Positions 53,190 through 62,674 of a stretch of DNA of 64,000 nt are shown one piece after another (within the stretch, counting starts at the first letter, position 1; each line of letters begins with the position of its first letter). The position numbers were made by a program, and so were the translations under genes. The notes under the pieces are model-generated. The model was not told the origin of the DNA and ran no database searches. It was given only the letters and a program-made list of their open reading frames with translations. The DNA is from Flavobacterium sp. CYK-55 (GTDB taxonomy: Bacteria > Bacteroidota > Bacteroidia > Flavobacteriales > Flavobacteriaceae): NCBI RefSeq assembly GCF_018413465.1, contig NZ_JAHCDK010000009.1, positions 62,001-126,000 of the forward strand. The letters run 5' to 3'.

Positions 53190-55604
53190 ATGCCAAAAAC
53201 AGACCAACAACTCAAAAACAACGACTGTGGTATCAGTGCCGTCAAGACAGTATTCAATATCTTTGAGAAGAACATCTCACGGAAGTATATTGAAGAAAAC
53301 ATTCCTTTGGACCAAAAAGGAACTCGTTTAACTGACCTCAAAACTTTCTTGAACGACCACGGCTTTGATGCCAAAACGCGCTTGCTTGATGTGAACTACA
53401 TTGATGGCAATGAAGCGTATTTGAATTATTTGTTTCCGTTTATCATGCCGGTGCGCCACAAAAACGGAACGCGCTTTATTGTAGTAAGCGAAATCAAAGG
53501 CCGCAAGTTTAAAGTGTATGACCCGAACAAAGGCAGCCAATATTATTTGTCTTTGGCCGAGCTCAAAAACAAAGCCATCAGCAACAAATCTGATTGGGAA
53601 GAAGCCGATGTTGAAGACCGCATCGTATCGATTTGTTCTGAAGATTTAAAAGATTATAAGATTAATTATACTGAAGCCATCCGTGAAAATGGTCACGCAA
53701 CGGTATTCAACAAACTCACCTATTTTAAATACCTTAAAGAAAATTTTGGTTTTAAAGATACCGCAGCCGAAAAAAGCTTTTTGGTAGACTTGCTCAAAAA
53801 CCAAGAAATTTCGAGTATCCCGAATAGTTTTAAAACTTTGGAGCTTGAAAAAGGCAAAATCAAAAACAAAGCACCGCAGATTTTGACGGTCAAGTCAAAC
53901 GAAGAAAAAGAAAAAGCGATTTCGTATCCTGAAGAAGTGCGCGGAAGCTTATACTGGCAGCTTTTCAAACAACTCGGTGACTACAAACAATTGTGGTACA
54001 TCTACATTTTTGCGGCTTTGTTCTCAGCAACTACCGCTCAAATTGCCGTGTTTACCAATCAGATTCTCATTGACAATGTCTTGCCAACATACAACATGAA
54101 TACGCTCATTTTGTTTGCGGTTGGTTTGGGTATTTACAAAGTATTTGACTTGTTTACGACTTTATATAAAAACTACGTGAGCATGCATTTGGGCAATGCG
54201 CTCGATCGATATTTCTTGTTTTCATTTGATGAGAAAATCAACAATTCATCATTGGCTTATATTCACTCGTACAAAAAAGGCGATTTGATGGAACGCGTGA
54301 GCGACTCCATGAAGCTCAAAACCTTCTTCATGAAATTCTTTACCGGAATTTTGGTTGATTTGAGCGTGTCGTTGTATTCGCTTTGCATCTTGTTCTTTAT
54401 TGACAAAATGCTCACCATGATTGTGGTGGTGGTGATGGTGATGTTTGTATTTTGGTTTAAATTCATTACGCCTTATCTCAAGCAAAATGAGCGTTTGCGC
54501 TACATTCGCAAGGCTGAATTCATTTCAAAAATGATGGAAAAGGTTGAGGGTATTCAAGTGATTAAAAGCTTTAGAATTGAGCGTTTTCACTCCAATAAAA
54601 TCTACTCGAGCATCAATGATTATTTGCGTATTCAGCTTAGAAACGGCTATGTAGATTTGATCAACAAAACCATCGTAGCGCTGATCATCATTTTTTCATC
54701 GGTATTGATTACGGTATTCTTAACCAAATCAGCCATTGAAACACAAATCATCACGCTTGGACAAATTGTTACTTTTATAGCTTTGTCATCTAAGATTTTC
54801 TCATCGCTCAAAGGCATTTTGGACGACAACATGACCTTGCAAGAAAACGAAGTTATTTTAAGACGTTATCTTGATTTTGATGAAATTACCCAACAAGAAG
54901 AAGGCAAAGGCATCAAAGATTTTGCGATTGACAAAATTGAATTTCAAAGTATTCACTACAGCTACATTCCGAACGAGCACGTTTTGAAAGACATCAATTT
55001 AAAGATGAAAAAAGGTGAGAAAATCAAGATTGAAGGTCAAAATGGTTCTGGAAAATCAACCTTCAGTAAAATCTTGACCACTTTGTATCGTCCTGATTCT
55101 GGTGCGATCTTGATCAACGGCCGAGACATTAAATTTTACAATGCCGAAAAAGTTCGCGAGAAGATTTTGCTGGTAACCAACGAAGACATTTTGTTCAACG
55201 ACACCATTTACAACAACATTGCTTTAGGCAAAAACATTGAGATTACGGATATTCTGGACCGCGCCAAAGAAATCAATTTCTATGATTTTATTGCCTCAAA
55301 AGAAGATGGACTTGAGTTCATCATCAACGAAAACGGTAAGAACTTATCAACCGGTCAGCGCAAAAAAATTCTGTTGCTCAGAGCTTTGTTTGCCGATACT
55401 GAAATTGTAATTCTTGATGAAGTGCTCTCGGGCATGGATATCGAATCAAGAAACAAAGTAGAAACGCTTGTAGATAATGACCAAGACAAAACCTATATTG
55501 TCATTTCACACGAGCCGATTAAAAACATCAACTTCACGAAAAAATACAAAATAACCAATGGAGAACTCTACATTTTACAACACGAAGTCGATCAATTTTA
55601 TTAA
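53190..55604 (+). CDS. C39 peptidase-containing ABC exporter (PCAT)
   Basis: 804 aa. The N-terminal C39 peptidase (1-145) has its triad: C13 in NNDCGIS, H90 in MPVRHKNG, D111 in VYDPNKG. Then a six-helix ABC transmembrane domain (about 270-540) and an ATPase: Walker A GQNGSGKS (~616), signature NLSTGQRKK, Walker B TEIVILDEVLSG and the H-loop VISHEP. Such proteins cut a double-Gly-type leader off a peptide and export the product. The substrate is not evident in the window. First gene of an export operon with HlyD and TolC. Start MPKTDQQLKNN is well supported by the C39 motif near the N-terminus. Confidence 0.93.
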   Translation: MPKTDQQLKNNDCGISAVKTVFNIFEKNISRKYIEENIPLDQKGTRLTDLKTFLNDHGFDAKTRLLDVNYIDGNEAYLNYLFPFIMPVRHKNGTRFIVVSEIKGRKFKVYDPNKGSQYYLSLAELKNKAISNKSDWEEADVEDRIVSICSEDLKDYKINYTEAIRENGHATVFNKLTYFKYLKENFGFKDTAAEKSFLVDLLKNQEISSIPNSFKTLELEKGKIKNKAPQILTVKSNEEKEKAISYPEEVRGSLYWQLFKQLGDYKQLWYIYIFAALFSATTAQIAVFTNQILIDNVLPTYNMNTLILFAVGLGIYKVFDLFTTLYKNYVSMHLGNALDRYFLFSFDEKINNSSLAYIHSYKKGDLMERVSDSMKLKTFFMKFFTGILVDLSVSLYSLCILFFIDKMLTMIVVVVMVMFVFWFKFITPYLKQNERLRYIRKAEFISKMMEKVEGIQVIKSFRIERFHSNKIYSSINDYLRIQLRNGYVDLINKTIVALIIIFSSVLITVFLTKSAIETQIITLGQIVTFIALSSKIFSSLKGILDDNMTLQENEVILRRYLDFDEITQQEEGKGIKDFAIDKIEFQSIHYSYIPNEHVLKDINLKMKKGEKIKIEGQNGSGKSTFSKILTTLYRPDSGAILINGRDIKFYNAEKVREKILLVTNEDILFNDTIYNNIALGKNIEITDILDRAKEINFYDFIASKEDGLEFIINENGKNLSTGQRKKILLLRALFADTEIVILDEVLSGMDIESRNKVETLVDNDQDKTYIVISHEPIKNINFTKKYKITNGELYILQHEVDQFY

Positions 55605-56787
55605 GATTCTCAATAAGATTCTTGTCGGGTTTTTGATTATTGTTGTAGTGTTAATTTTTGCCTTGCGGTTAAATGATACGGTAAGTTTTAAAGATGGACA
55701 GATTTATTCTGACACACCGCAAATCAAAATCAACACACCCAACGACGTCAAAGTCTTAAGAGTTTCGGTAAAAGAAGGTCAACAAGTACGTAAAGGCGAT
55801 ACCCTTTTTGTACTTGAAAATAAAAAAACACAGTCTGATTACAATGTGCTAAACACTGATTTGGCCTCAAAAGAAAACAAGGTCAAAATCATCAAAAAGC
55901 TTATTGCTAATACAACTGAACGCAAAAATGCACTCAAGCGATTGCTATCAATTCAAGCCGGAATTTACAAAACCGATCGCAGCAAAGCCGCAGCCGAGAT
56001 TGAAGCGCTCAACAACAAACTGAGCTTGTCATCACAGCAAACCAATATCTTAACCGATAAATACAAAACCGACTCATTGTTGTATGCCAAAGGTGCCATT
56101 TCACGCTATGAAATGACTGATACCAAAAACCGCAACCTCGATGTAAAAAAGGCTCAAGTTGACAATCGTTCGGTTTATAGCGTGAAAAATTTTGACTATC
56201 AGAATTTACACAACAATTATAAGCGTTCACGCAATGATTTGGAACGAAGTATTATTGATGTTGACAATGAATTACAAGGTTATCAACGTGATTTAGTTGA
56301 GCTTGAAACTGAAATTCAAGACGGTAAATACACCATGAATTATATGAGTGATGAGCTCAATAAATTGGTTGTTATTAGTCCGGTTGAAGGAACGATTTCA
56401 AACTTATACAATTCACGTCAGAATGTAGAAATTCTAGCAAAAGGCGATTTATTAGGAATCATTGCCCCGAAAAAAGAGAATTTCTATGCCAAAGTAACGC
56501 TCAACGAAAAAGACTTGGCTTACATTAAAAACGGTCAAGAAATCAACCTCAAACTCGATGCTTATAACTATTACCGATTTGGCGCCATTAAAGGCAAAAT
56601 CACTTATGTTTCGCCATCTGATGTAGATAGAACGTTTTATTGTTTGGCGGTAATCAAGAAATACAACCCAAACATTACACTCAAAGCCGGATACAAACTT
56701 AAAGGCGAAGTGATTATTGAGCGCATGCAATTGTATCAATACATCATCAAGAAATTATTTAACAAGATAGACAACAACATGAACTAG
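55558..56787 (+). CDS. HlyD-family periplasmic adaptor
   Basis: 409 aa. One N-terminal transmembrane helix (ILVGFLIIVVVLIFALRL, ~21-38), a biotinyl-lipoyl-like piece (VKVLRVSVKEGQQVRKGDTLFVLE), a long coiled coil (~85-260), and a barrel-like second half (VVISPVEGTISNLYN, ENFYAKVTLNEKDLAYIKNGQEINLKLD). Bridges the inner-membrane ABC exporter and the outer-membrane TolC. Its start lies 47 nt inside the transporter gene, so expression is coupled. Confidence 0.93.
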   Translation: MENSTFYNTKSINFIKILNKILVGFLIIVVVLIFALRLNDTVSFKDGQIYSDTPQIKINTPNDVKVLRVSVKEGQQVRKGDTLFVLENKKTQSDYNVLNTDLASKENKVKIIKKLIANTTERKNALKRLLSIQAGIYKTDRSKAAAEIEALNNKLSLSSQQTNILTDKYKTDSLLYAKGAISRYEMTDTKNRNLDVKKAQVDNRSVYSVKNFDYQNLHNNYKRSRNDLERSIIDVDNELQGYQRDLVELETEIQDGKYTMNYMSDELNKLVVISPVEGTISNLYNSRQNVEILAKGDLLGIIAPKKENFYAKVTLNEKDLAYIKNGQEINLKLDAYNYYRFGAIKGKITYVSPSDVDRTFYCLAVIKKYNPNITLKAGYKLKGEVIIERMQLYQYIIKKLFNKIDNNMN

Positions 56788-56791
56788 CCCC

Positions 56792-58120
56792 ATGAAAAAA
56801 TCTATTTTAATCATATTACTAACGCTGAGCAGTTCTGTTTTTTCGCAAGAAATGCTAACTTTTAAAGATTGTCTTGAACTAGCACTCAAAGAAAATCTCG
56901 ACATAAAAACGGCACTCAATGAGCAACAAATTGCCAAAATGCAATACCATTCAAGTTACGGCAAATTATTGCCCAATCTGTTTGGTAGTTTTGAAAACAA
57001 AAACTCTTGGGGACGCGATGTAGACCCGAACTCAAACTTGTTTATCAATACCGATATCAAATCGTATGTGGGTTATTTAAACGCTACTTATAATTTGTTT
57101 GCTGGATTTAATACAATCAATAATATCAAACTCAACAAAAGAGAATACAAAATCAGTCAGACCAATGTACAGAAAGTTGAAAACCAAGTAACCATTGAAT
57201 TGGCTGAACGATTTATCACAATACTATACTTGCAAGAAATTATCGCAGCCAATCAAAAACAGATTGAATCAAGCCAGAAGCAAATTGAAATGGCTGAACT
57301 AAAATTTGCTGCAGGTAGCATTGCCGAAAGTGAAGTTTTTAAAATTAAATCGCAAAAAGCCTCAGAAGAACTCAATTTATTGACCAATCAAAACAGATTG
57401 ACAGACAATATGGTCAACATCAAACAATTGATGAATATACCACTTGATAAAGAAATCATTTTGGTCAAACCTATCATGCAGTTAGACGAAAATGTCGATG
57501 TCAGTAATCCGTATGATTTGATTCATAAAGCTGTTGAAATCAATCCTTCGTATAACATCAGTAAAATGCGCGAGAAAAAAGCCAGAACAGCTTTGGCCAT
57601 TGCACGAGGTTCACGATATCCGGTGCTTTCACTTCGTGCCCAGTATGGCTCACAATACATCAAAACTGACTATCAAGATGACGAGGAAGATTTGCTCCCG
57701 TTAGACGAACAGCTCCGAAACAATGAAGTGAACATTTTTAGAATTAATTTGGTAGTGCCTATTTTTAGTCAATTGGATAATCGAACAAAAATCAAGACAT
57801 CAAAAACACTTTACAAGCAATCAAAAATTGATACACAAATCAAACGCAATGAGCTTTCTAAAGAGGTTATGCAAGCTATTACCGATACCAAAACTTCGAT
57901 TAAGAAAAAAGAAGCATCTTCTATTGCCTATGAATTCTCTCAAAAAAGCTATGATGCCGATGCATTAAAATTTGAACTAGGCAAAATCAACATCAATGAA
58001 CTGAATTTAACCAAATCAAACCTCAATAATTCTGAGGCCCAACTCATTCAGTCAAAATATGAGTTGATGTACAACAACGCACTCATTAAGTTTTATCTGG
58101 GTGAAAAGTTTAATCTTTAA
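56792..58120 (+). CDS. TolC-family outer-membrane channel
   Basis: 442 aa. Signal peptide 1-18 (ends SVFSQ). Two homologous halves rich in coiled-coil helices (LTFKDCLELALKENLDIKTAL, LAERFITILYLQEIIAANQKQI, ELNLTKSNLNNSEAQLIQSKYELMYNN) with short barrel strands between (KSYVGYLNATYNLFAGFNT, VNIFRINLVVPIF). Typical outer-membrane efflux protein. It completes the ABC-HlyD-TolC export line; 4 nt after the adaptor. Confidence 0.93.
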   Translation: MKKSILIILLTLSSSVFSQEMLTFKDCLELALKENLDIKTALNEQQIAKMQYHSSYGKLLPNLFGSFENKNSWGRDVDPNSNLFINTDIKSYVGYLNATYNLFAGFNTINNIKLNKREYKISQTNVQKVENQVTIELAERFITILYLQEIIAANQKQIESSQKQIEMAELKFAAGSIAESEVFKIKSQKASEELNLLTNQNRLTDNMVNIKQLMNIPLDKEIILVKPIMQLDENVDVSNPYDLIHKAVEINPSYNISKMREKKARTALAIARGSRYPVLSLRAQYGSQYIKTDYQDDEEDLLPLDEQLRNNEVNIFRINLVVPIFSQLDNRTKIKTSKTLYKQSKIDTQIKRNELSKEVMQAITDTKTSIKKKEASSIAYEFSQKSYDADALKFELGKININELNLTKSNLNNSEAQLIQSKYELMYNNALIKFYLGEKFNL

Positions 58121-58153
58121 TAGATTTAAACCTATATTTGGGTTTTCGTCAAA

Positions 58154-60172
58154 ATGATGTCTGCCCAAAATATCAATAGATTTTACTTTTTCTTTTTGGC
58201 TTTGATGCCATTGATTTACGACCAACATAGAATTGTTGATCCTACGGTTGCGCCGCGACTTTTGTACCTATGCTTGTTTCTTTGTTTAGCTGTTTTTTTG
58301 CTGCACAAATCTCAAATCAAGACCATTGACAATTTATTTAAATCTTCATTTTTCTATGCGATTTTTGCTTTTTTAGGCTCGCTATTATTGAGCACAATAG
58401 TAAATGGTTTTAACCCTGAAAATCACGCAACTATAGCAAAATGGATGGCTTCAAGTGTTTTTCTGGTTGTGGTTTCGATAGAATTATATCAAGAAAGATT
58501 AAGCTTTAAAACATTAGTAAACGGTATTACGGTATTTTTCGGGTTGGCTGTTTTAGGAGCTTATTTTGATGTCTACCAAATGATGCAAAACTCAAGTTCA
58601 ATCTTGAAGCATATGAGTGAAATCAAAAGCTTTTTTGGCAATAAGAATCTTCTTTCGTCTGCGTTGTTTTTGTGTGTGCCGTTTGTTTTGATTTCAAGTC
58701 AACATAGTCCGAAACAGCAATTAATATCCAGACTGTTGTTATTGTTGAGCATTCCTATTTTGCTCTTAACGCAAACCAGAGCTGTTTGGTTGGCTTTTTT
58801 TGTTTTTATATTGGTAATTGGGTTTTACAAGCTAAAGTCAAATCTAGCAACAAAAGCAATTTTATTCGTTGGTATTTTGGCCCTAGGTTTTTCAATTTCT
58901 GAATTTATTTTACCCAAGTTCAGAGCCATAAAAGACGATAAATTTTCAAATATTTACCTTTCAAAACTGGGCAATCAAAATACGCTCAACAGTAGAAACA
59001 TATATTGGGAAAGTGCCTATAAAATGTGGCAAGAACAACCAATTTTTGGTATTGGCCCAGGTAATTTTGGCCAGTTATTTTCAGCCTACAATACAAACAA
59101 AATGTCTGTTGAAATGGCCAACGGAACAGAAACATTACAAAGGGTTCACAATGATTTTCTGAGCATATTAGCCGAAAGTGGTTTATTGGGATTTTTGTCT
59201 TTTATGAGTATTTGGATTTTGACCATTTATTGGGCCGTACAACTAATCCAACAAGCAACTGAAAAAACCGAAAAATCAACCTATTTGTTCTTACTAGCCG
59301 GATTATTAGGTTTTGCAGTGATTGTTTTTTTAGATTTTCCGTTTGAGCGAATTGAACATCAACTGATTTTTGTCACAATTATAGCTTTTATATTTGTCTG
59401 GTCATTTAAAAAGAAAAAAAAACAAACCAAAAGTTTAAAGAAATCAGATGTTGTTATAGTGCTGACTTGTTTCATCATATACGCAACAACAGTAGCAGCT
59501 ATGCGCTTGATGAGTGAAATTCACATGATGAAAGTTTATCAGGCCAAAGCCCAAGGCAATTGGAGTGAAGTTATTTACGAAGCTAAAAAAGCCAGAAATT
59601 CATTTTATCAACTTGATCCAACTGGTATTCCGGTAGAATGGTATCAAGGAATTGCTTATTTTGGACAAGGCGAACTCGAGCAAAGTCAAGCATCATTTGA
59701 ATCTGCTTTTAAGGCGTCACCATATCAGGTACAAGTTCTACACAACTTAGGGGCTGTTTACGAGCAAAAAAAAGAAATTGACAGTGCGATGATTTATTAT
59801 CAAAAAGCACTGGAAATTTCACCAGCTTTTGAAGAAGCACTTTTGAGTTTATCAGCTTGCTATTACAAAAAAGGAAGATACCAACAAGCATTTAACACTA
59901 TTGAAAAAGTTGAGCCCAAATCAAAAAACAAGCGTTATCGCCCTTATCTTGCTAAGATTTTGGTAAAAAAACTCAACTCAATTTTAGCCAAAATGAACCA
60001 ACCCACATTGTCTGGCTTTATGGCTAAAGAAATGAATAGTGTTGAAAAAATAAACAATTTTTATTGGGTTGCCAGAGCACATAAAGTAAATCTTGAAAAA
60101 CAAATCATACTTCAGAAGAAATCGGCTGACTACTATTGGTACGAACGTTCAGTAAAGTTAGCGCATAAATAA
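58154..60172 (+). CDS. O-antigen ligase-like (Wzy_C) membrane protein with C-terminal TPRs
   Basis: 672 aa. About 12 transmembrane helices in the first ~430 residues. The ligase motif is in the big periplasmic loop: SRNIYWESAYKMWQEQPIFGIGPGNFGQL and HNDFLSILAESGLLGFLSF. The C-terminal part has TPR units (WYQGIAYFGQGELEQSQASF, VLHNLGAVYEQKKEIDSAMI, LLSLSACYYKKGRYQQAF). Wzy_C proteins attach O-antigen to lipid A core or, in PglL relatives, glycans to proteins; the exact role cannot be chosen. Its 3' end overlaps the opposite-strand gene by 68 nt. Confidence 0.88.
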   Translation: MMSAQNINRFYFFFLALMPLIYDQHRIVDPTVAPRLLYLCLFLCLAVFLLHKSQIKTIDNLFKSSFFYAIFAFLGSLLLSTIVNGFNPENHATIAKWMASSVFLVVVSIELYQERLSFKTLVNGITVFFGLAVLGAYFDVYQMMQNSSSILKHMSEIKSFFGNKNLLSSALFLCVPFVLISSQHSPKQQLISRLLLLLSIPILLLTQTRAVWLAFFVFILVIGFYKLKSNLATKAILFVGILALGFSISEFILPKFRAIKDDKFSNIYLSKLGNQNTLNSRNIYWESAYKMWQEQPIFGIGPGNFGQLFSAYNTNKMSVEMANGTETLQRVHNDFLSILAESGLLGFLSFMSIWILTIYWAVQLIQQATEKTEKSTYLFLLAGLLGFAVIVFLDFPFERIEHQLIFVTIIAFIFVWSFKKKKKQTKSLKKSDVVIVLTCFIIYATTVAAMRLMSEIHMMKVYQAKAQGNWSEVIYEAKKARNSFYQLDPTGIPVEWYQGIAYFGQGELEQSQASFESAFKASPYQVQVLHNLGAVYEQKKEIDSAMIYYQKALEISPAFEEALLSLSACYYKKGRYQQAFNTIEKVEPKSKNKRYRPYLAKILVKKLNSILAKMNQPTLSGFMAKEMNSVEKINNFYWVARAHKVNLEKQIILQKKSADYYWYERSVKLAHK

Positions 60173-61466
60173 ACGAAGGCGCGGCCAATCGCATTCCTGA
60201 ATGAGCAATAGTCAATAGCCAAAACAAATAAAAACTCCAAAAGTAGAGGTTCTGAGTGTTTTTATAATTTATTAAGATGGGAAGAATAAGCAATACCAAA
60301 AACGAACCCAAACCCAACAATCCGTGTTCGGCTAGTAAACGTGTAATTTCGTTATGAGACGAAACAGTTTCACCAAAATAATTCTGGCTATTTTGGATTC
60401 CTTTGCCCACTCCAACGCCAAAAACAGGCGCTGATTTAAAAAGTTTTAGCTCATAACTCATCAAGTGTTGGCGATCTATTTTTGAAGCATCACTCTTATC
60501 AGACAAACCCACCAGAATGGCATAGCGCTTTATAATAAATCCATCGCTTTGGAAAGTTAAAAATACAGTTGCTATGGCCGCTAAACCAACTGCTATTTTT
60601 AACTTTTGCCTAATTTCATCAGAATAAGCGCTGGACCGAAAAATTTGAAAAACTAAAATAGTACAAATAATAAGCCCAGTAATCATTCCACCACGTGAGA
60701 AAGTTAACATACATCGGTAAAAAATGTACGTCATCAACAAAAAATAAACAACACTATATATTAGAGACAGTTGTTGAACCAATATGCGCCCGAATATAAT
60801 AAACACACATAGTCCGAGTACCGTAGCCATTTGATTGGGACCAAAATTTCCTGTAAATAAAAAGTTTGATTCCATATTGTAATAAATCTCTTTGACATCA
60901 GGATAATCTAATATTAAAAAAGAAATACAAGATGTTACCGGCAACAAAAACAAAAACAATATGTTTTGTAATTGATCCATATTTATTTGCTTTTCACAAG
61001 TATAAACTGAGGCAATTACTGTAACTAATGGTCCAATTAAAACAAATACATAATGAATATCTTGAACAATTACTGAGGAAAAAAAACTAATCAAAAAACC
61101 GGGGATTAAAAGAATCAAGCTCAGAAAAAACCACCTTGTTTTTTGATTAAAACCGCTGTAAAACAATCCCAACACAAAAAACAACATTACACCATAGCGC
61201 CCATATTCATAGAGCAAATTGCCTCGTGTCATGCGCAGAAAAATTTCGGCACCTGCCAAATAAGACACCATTTCAAGCACTTGATTTTTTTGGTTCTTGG
61301 CAAGGATAATATAAATCAATCCAAAACTTAACAAAGCAACACCGTATGCTATAGAGAGCCAATGAAAATAATAAACCAACAAACCCAACAAAGAATGCAG
61401 CAGCAAAAGAAAAAGTTTTTTGTTTTCTGCTTTGTTGGAATTTACTGCAAATTGAGATATAATCAT
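60105..61466 (-). CDS. O-antigen ligase-like (Wzy_C) membrane protein
   Basis: 453 aa, about 12 transmembrane helices and no TPR tail. Ligase loop: YELKLFKSAPVFGVGVGKGIQ ... VSSHNEITRLLAEHGLLGLGSFLVLL with the family His. Distant paralogue of the gene it faces (58154-60172), with which it overlaps tail to tail by 68 nt. Follows birA by 7 nt, suggesting a shared transcript. Confidence 0.88.
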   Translation of the reverse strand: MIISQFAVNSNKAENKKLFLLLLHSLLGLLVYYFHWLSIAYGVALLSFGLIYIILAKNQKNQVLEMVSYLAGAEIFLRMTRGNLLYEYGRYGVMLFFVLGLFYSGFNQKTRWFFLSLILLIPGFLISFFSSVIVQDIHYVFVLIGPLVTVIASVYTCEKQINMDQLQNILFLFLLPVTSCISFLILDYPDVKEIYYNMESNFLFTGNFGPNQMATVLGLCVFIIFGRILVQQLSLIYSVVYFLLMTYIFYRCMLTFSRGGMITGLIICTILVFQIFRSSAYSDEIRQKLKIAVGLAAIATVFLTFQSDGFIIKRYAILVGLSDKSDASKIDRQHLMSYELKLFKSAPVFGVGVGKGIQNSQNYFGETVSSHNEITRLLAEHGLLGLGSFLVLLILPILINYKNTQNLYFWSFYLFWLLTIAHSGMRLAAPSFIYALTLLNVRTNSSQPISSEV

Positions 61467-61473
61467 GAATGGT

Positions 61474-62199
61474 TTAAAAGATCATCTGTACTTCTTTGAT
61501 GTCAAAATCAAATATGCCATCATCAGATTGAATGAGCAACTTTCCGATAGGATTAATACCTATAATGCTGCCTTCAAAAACAAAGTCATCCTTTTTTTTG
61601 AATAACATTTTTTGATGAAGCTTGAATAACGAAGATATATATTCCGGTTTAAAAAAATCTTTTTTTTCTGACCAATTGGTCACATTAGCTTTGAATTGAA
61701 TTATTATTTCATACATCAATTCAACAATATCATAGTCAAGCCCGGTAGCTAGTACCAAAGACGAAGCTTGAGGCAAATGGTTAAAATTCTTTTGATTAAC
61801 ATTAAGGCCTAAACCAACAACCGACAGAATTTCATTTTCAGATTTAAAACTGTTTTCAATGAGTATTCCGCCAATTTTCTTATTTCCTGACATAATGTCG
61901 TTGGGCCATTTGACAGTGACATCAGGTATTTTATTTCTTTTTAGAACTGATAAAACAGCCAATGAAAAAGCCATGTTTAAATCAAAAACCAAGGTAGCAT
62001 CAATCAAAAAATCCTTAACCAATATACTCATTATAAGATTTTTACCTTTCTCTGAAGCCCAAACCGAACCCATTTGACCCCGACCGTTGGTTTGCTCATC
62101 AGCAGATACAACAGTAAAGTTGTCCACTTGTTCTTTACGGATTAAATCCTTTAGAAAATTATTGGTTGAGTCAATGGCATCGAGTTTGACAAGGCGCAT
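61474..62199 (-). CDS. birA: Biotin--[acetyl-CoA-carboxylase] ligase
   Basis: 241 aa single-domain biotin protein ligase without the DNA-binding helix-turn-helix, so it is not a repressor. Biotin/ATP motifs: DEQTNGRGQMGSVWASEKGKNLIMSILV, VKWPNDIMSGNKKIGGILIEN, VVGLGLNVNQ, and a C-terminal barrel (GSIIGINPIGKLLIQSDDG). Adds biotin to carboxylase carrier proteins. Start MRLVKLDAIDSTNNFL. Confidence 0.95.
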   Translation of the reverse strand: MRLVKLDAIDSTNNFLKDLIRKEQVDNFTVVSADEQTNGRGQMGSVWASEKGKNLIMSILVKDFLIDATLVFDLNMAFSLAVLSVLKRNKIPDVTVKWPNDIMSGNKKIGGILIENSFKSENEILSVVGLGLNVNQKNFNHLPQASSLVLATGLDYDIVELMYEIIIQFKANVTNWSEKKDFFKPEYISSLFKLHQKMLFKKKDDFVFEGSIIGINPIGKLLIQSDDGIFDFDIKEVQMIF

Positions 62200-62263
62200 G
62201 TAAGTGATTTAAAAAACAGAATTTAATCTTGTGTTAAGAATCCAAATTAAATACAAAAAATGA

Positions 62264-62271
62264 TAACTTTG
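62264..62271 (+). promoter_or_regulatory. -7 box of rsfS-ftsH
   Basis: TAACTTTG, full TAnnTTTG match, 24 nt before the rsfS ATG. Confidence 0.55.
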
Positions 62272-62294
62272 CACACATTGATACAAAATTATAA

Positions 62295-62666
62295 ATGACA
62301 AAAAAAACAATCAACAATGATGTATTACTGGCTCATATCATCAAAGGAATTGAGGAAGTAAAAGGAAATGACATCGATATTTTAGACCTCAGAGAAATTG
62401 ACAATTCTGCTTGCGATTACTTCATCATTTGCAACGGAAGTTCAAATACACAAGTTAACGCCATTGTTAACTCAATTCAAAAAACAGTTTCAAAAGCAAT
62501 CAAAGACAAACCTTGGCATGTTGAAGGAACCGACAATGCCGAATGGGTTTTAATGGACTATGTCAACATAGTTGTGCATGTTTTTCAGAAACACATCCGC
62601 GAATACTACAACATTGAAAGCCTTTGGGGCGATGCCAAAATCACAACGATTGAAAACAAATATTAA
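62295..62666 (+). CDS. rsfS: Ribosome silencing factor RsfS
   Basis: 123 aa. The family core [35 protein letters not shown] and [41 protein letters not shown] is intact. It binds L14 of the large subunit and blocks 30S joining in stationary phase. Start chosen at the first ATG after the promoter. It is 8 nt upstream of ftsH, the usual flavobacterial order. Confidence 0.95.
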   Translation: MTKKTINNDVLLAHIIKGIEEVKGNDIDILDLREIDNSACDYFIICNGSSNTQVNAIVNSIQKTVSKAIKDKPWHVEGTDNAEWVLMDYVNIVVHVFQKHIREYYNIESLWGDAKITTIENKY

Positions 62667-62674
62667 GAGAGAAA

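Noticed and set aside
54249-54485. Antisense ORF with a run of histidines, considered as a metal-binding protein.
   Set aside because: The run is the complement of Val/Met codons in a membrane helix of the ABC exporter.
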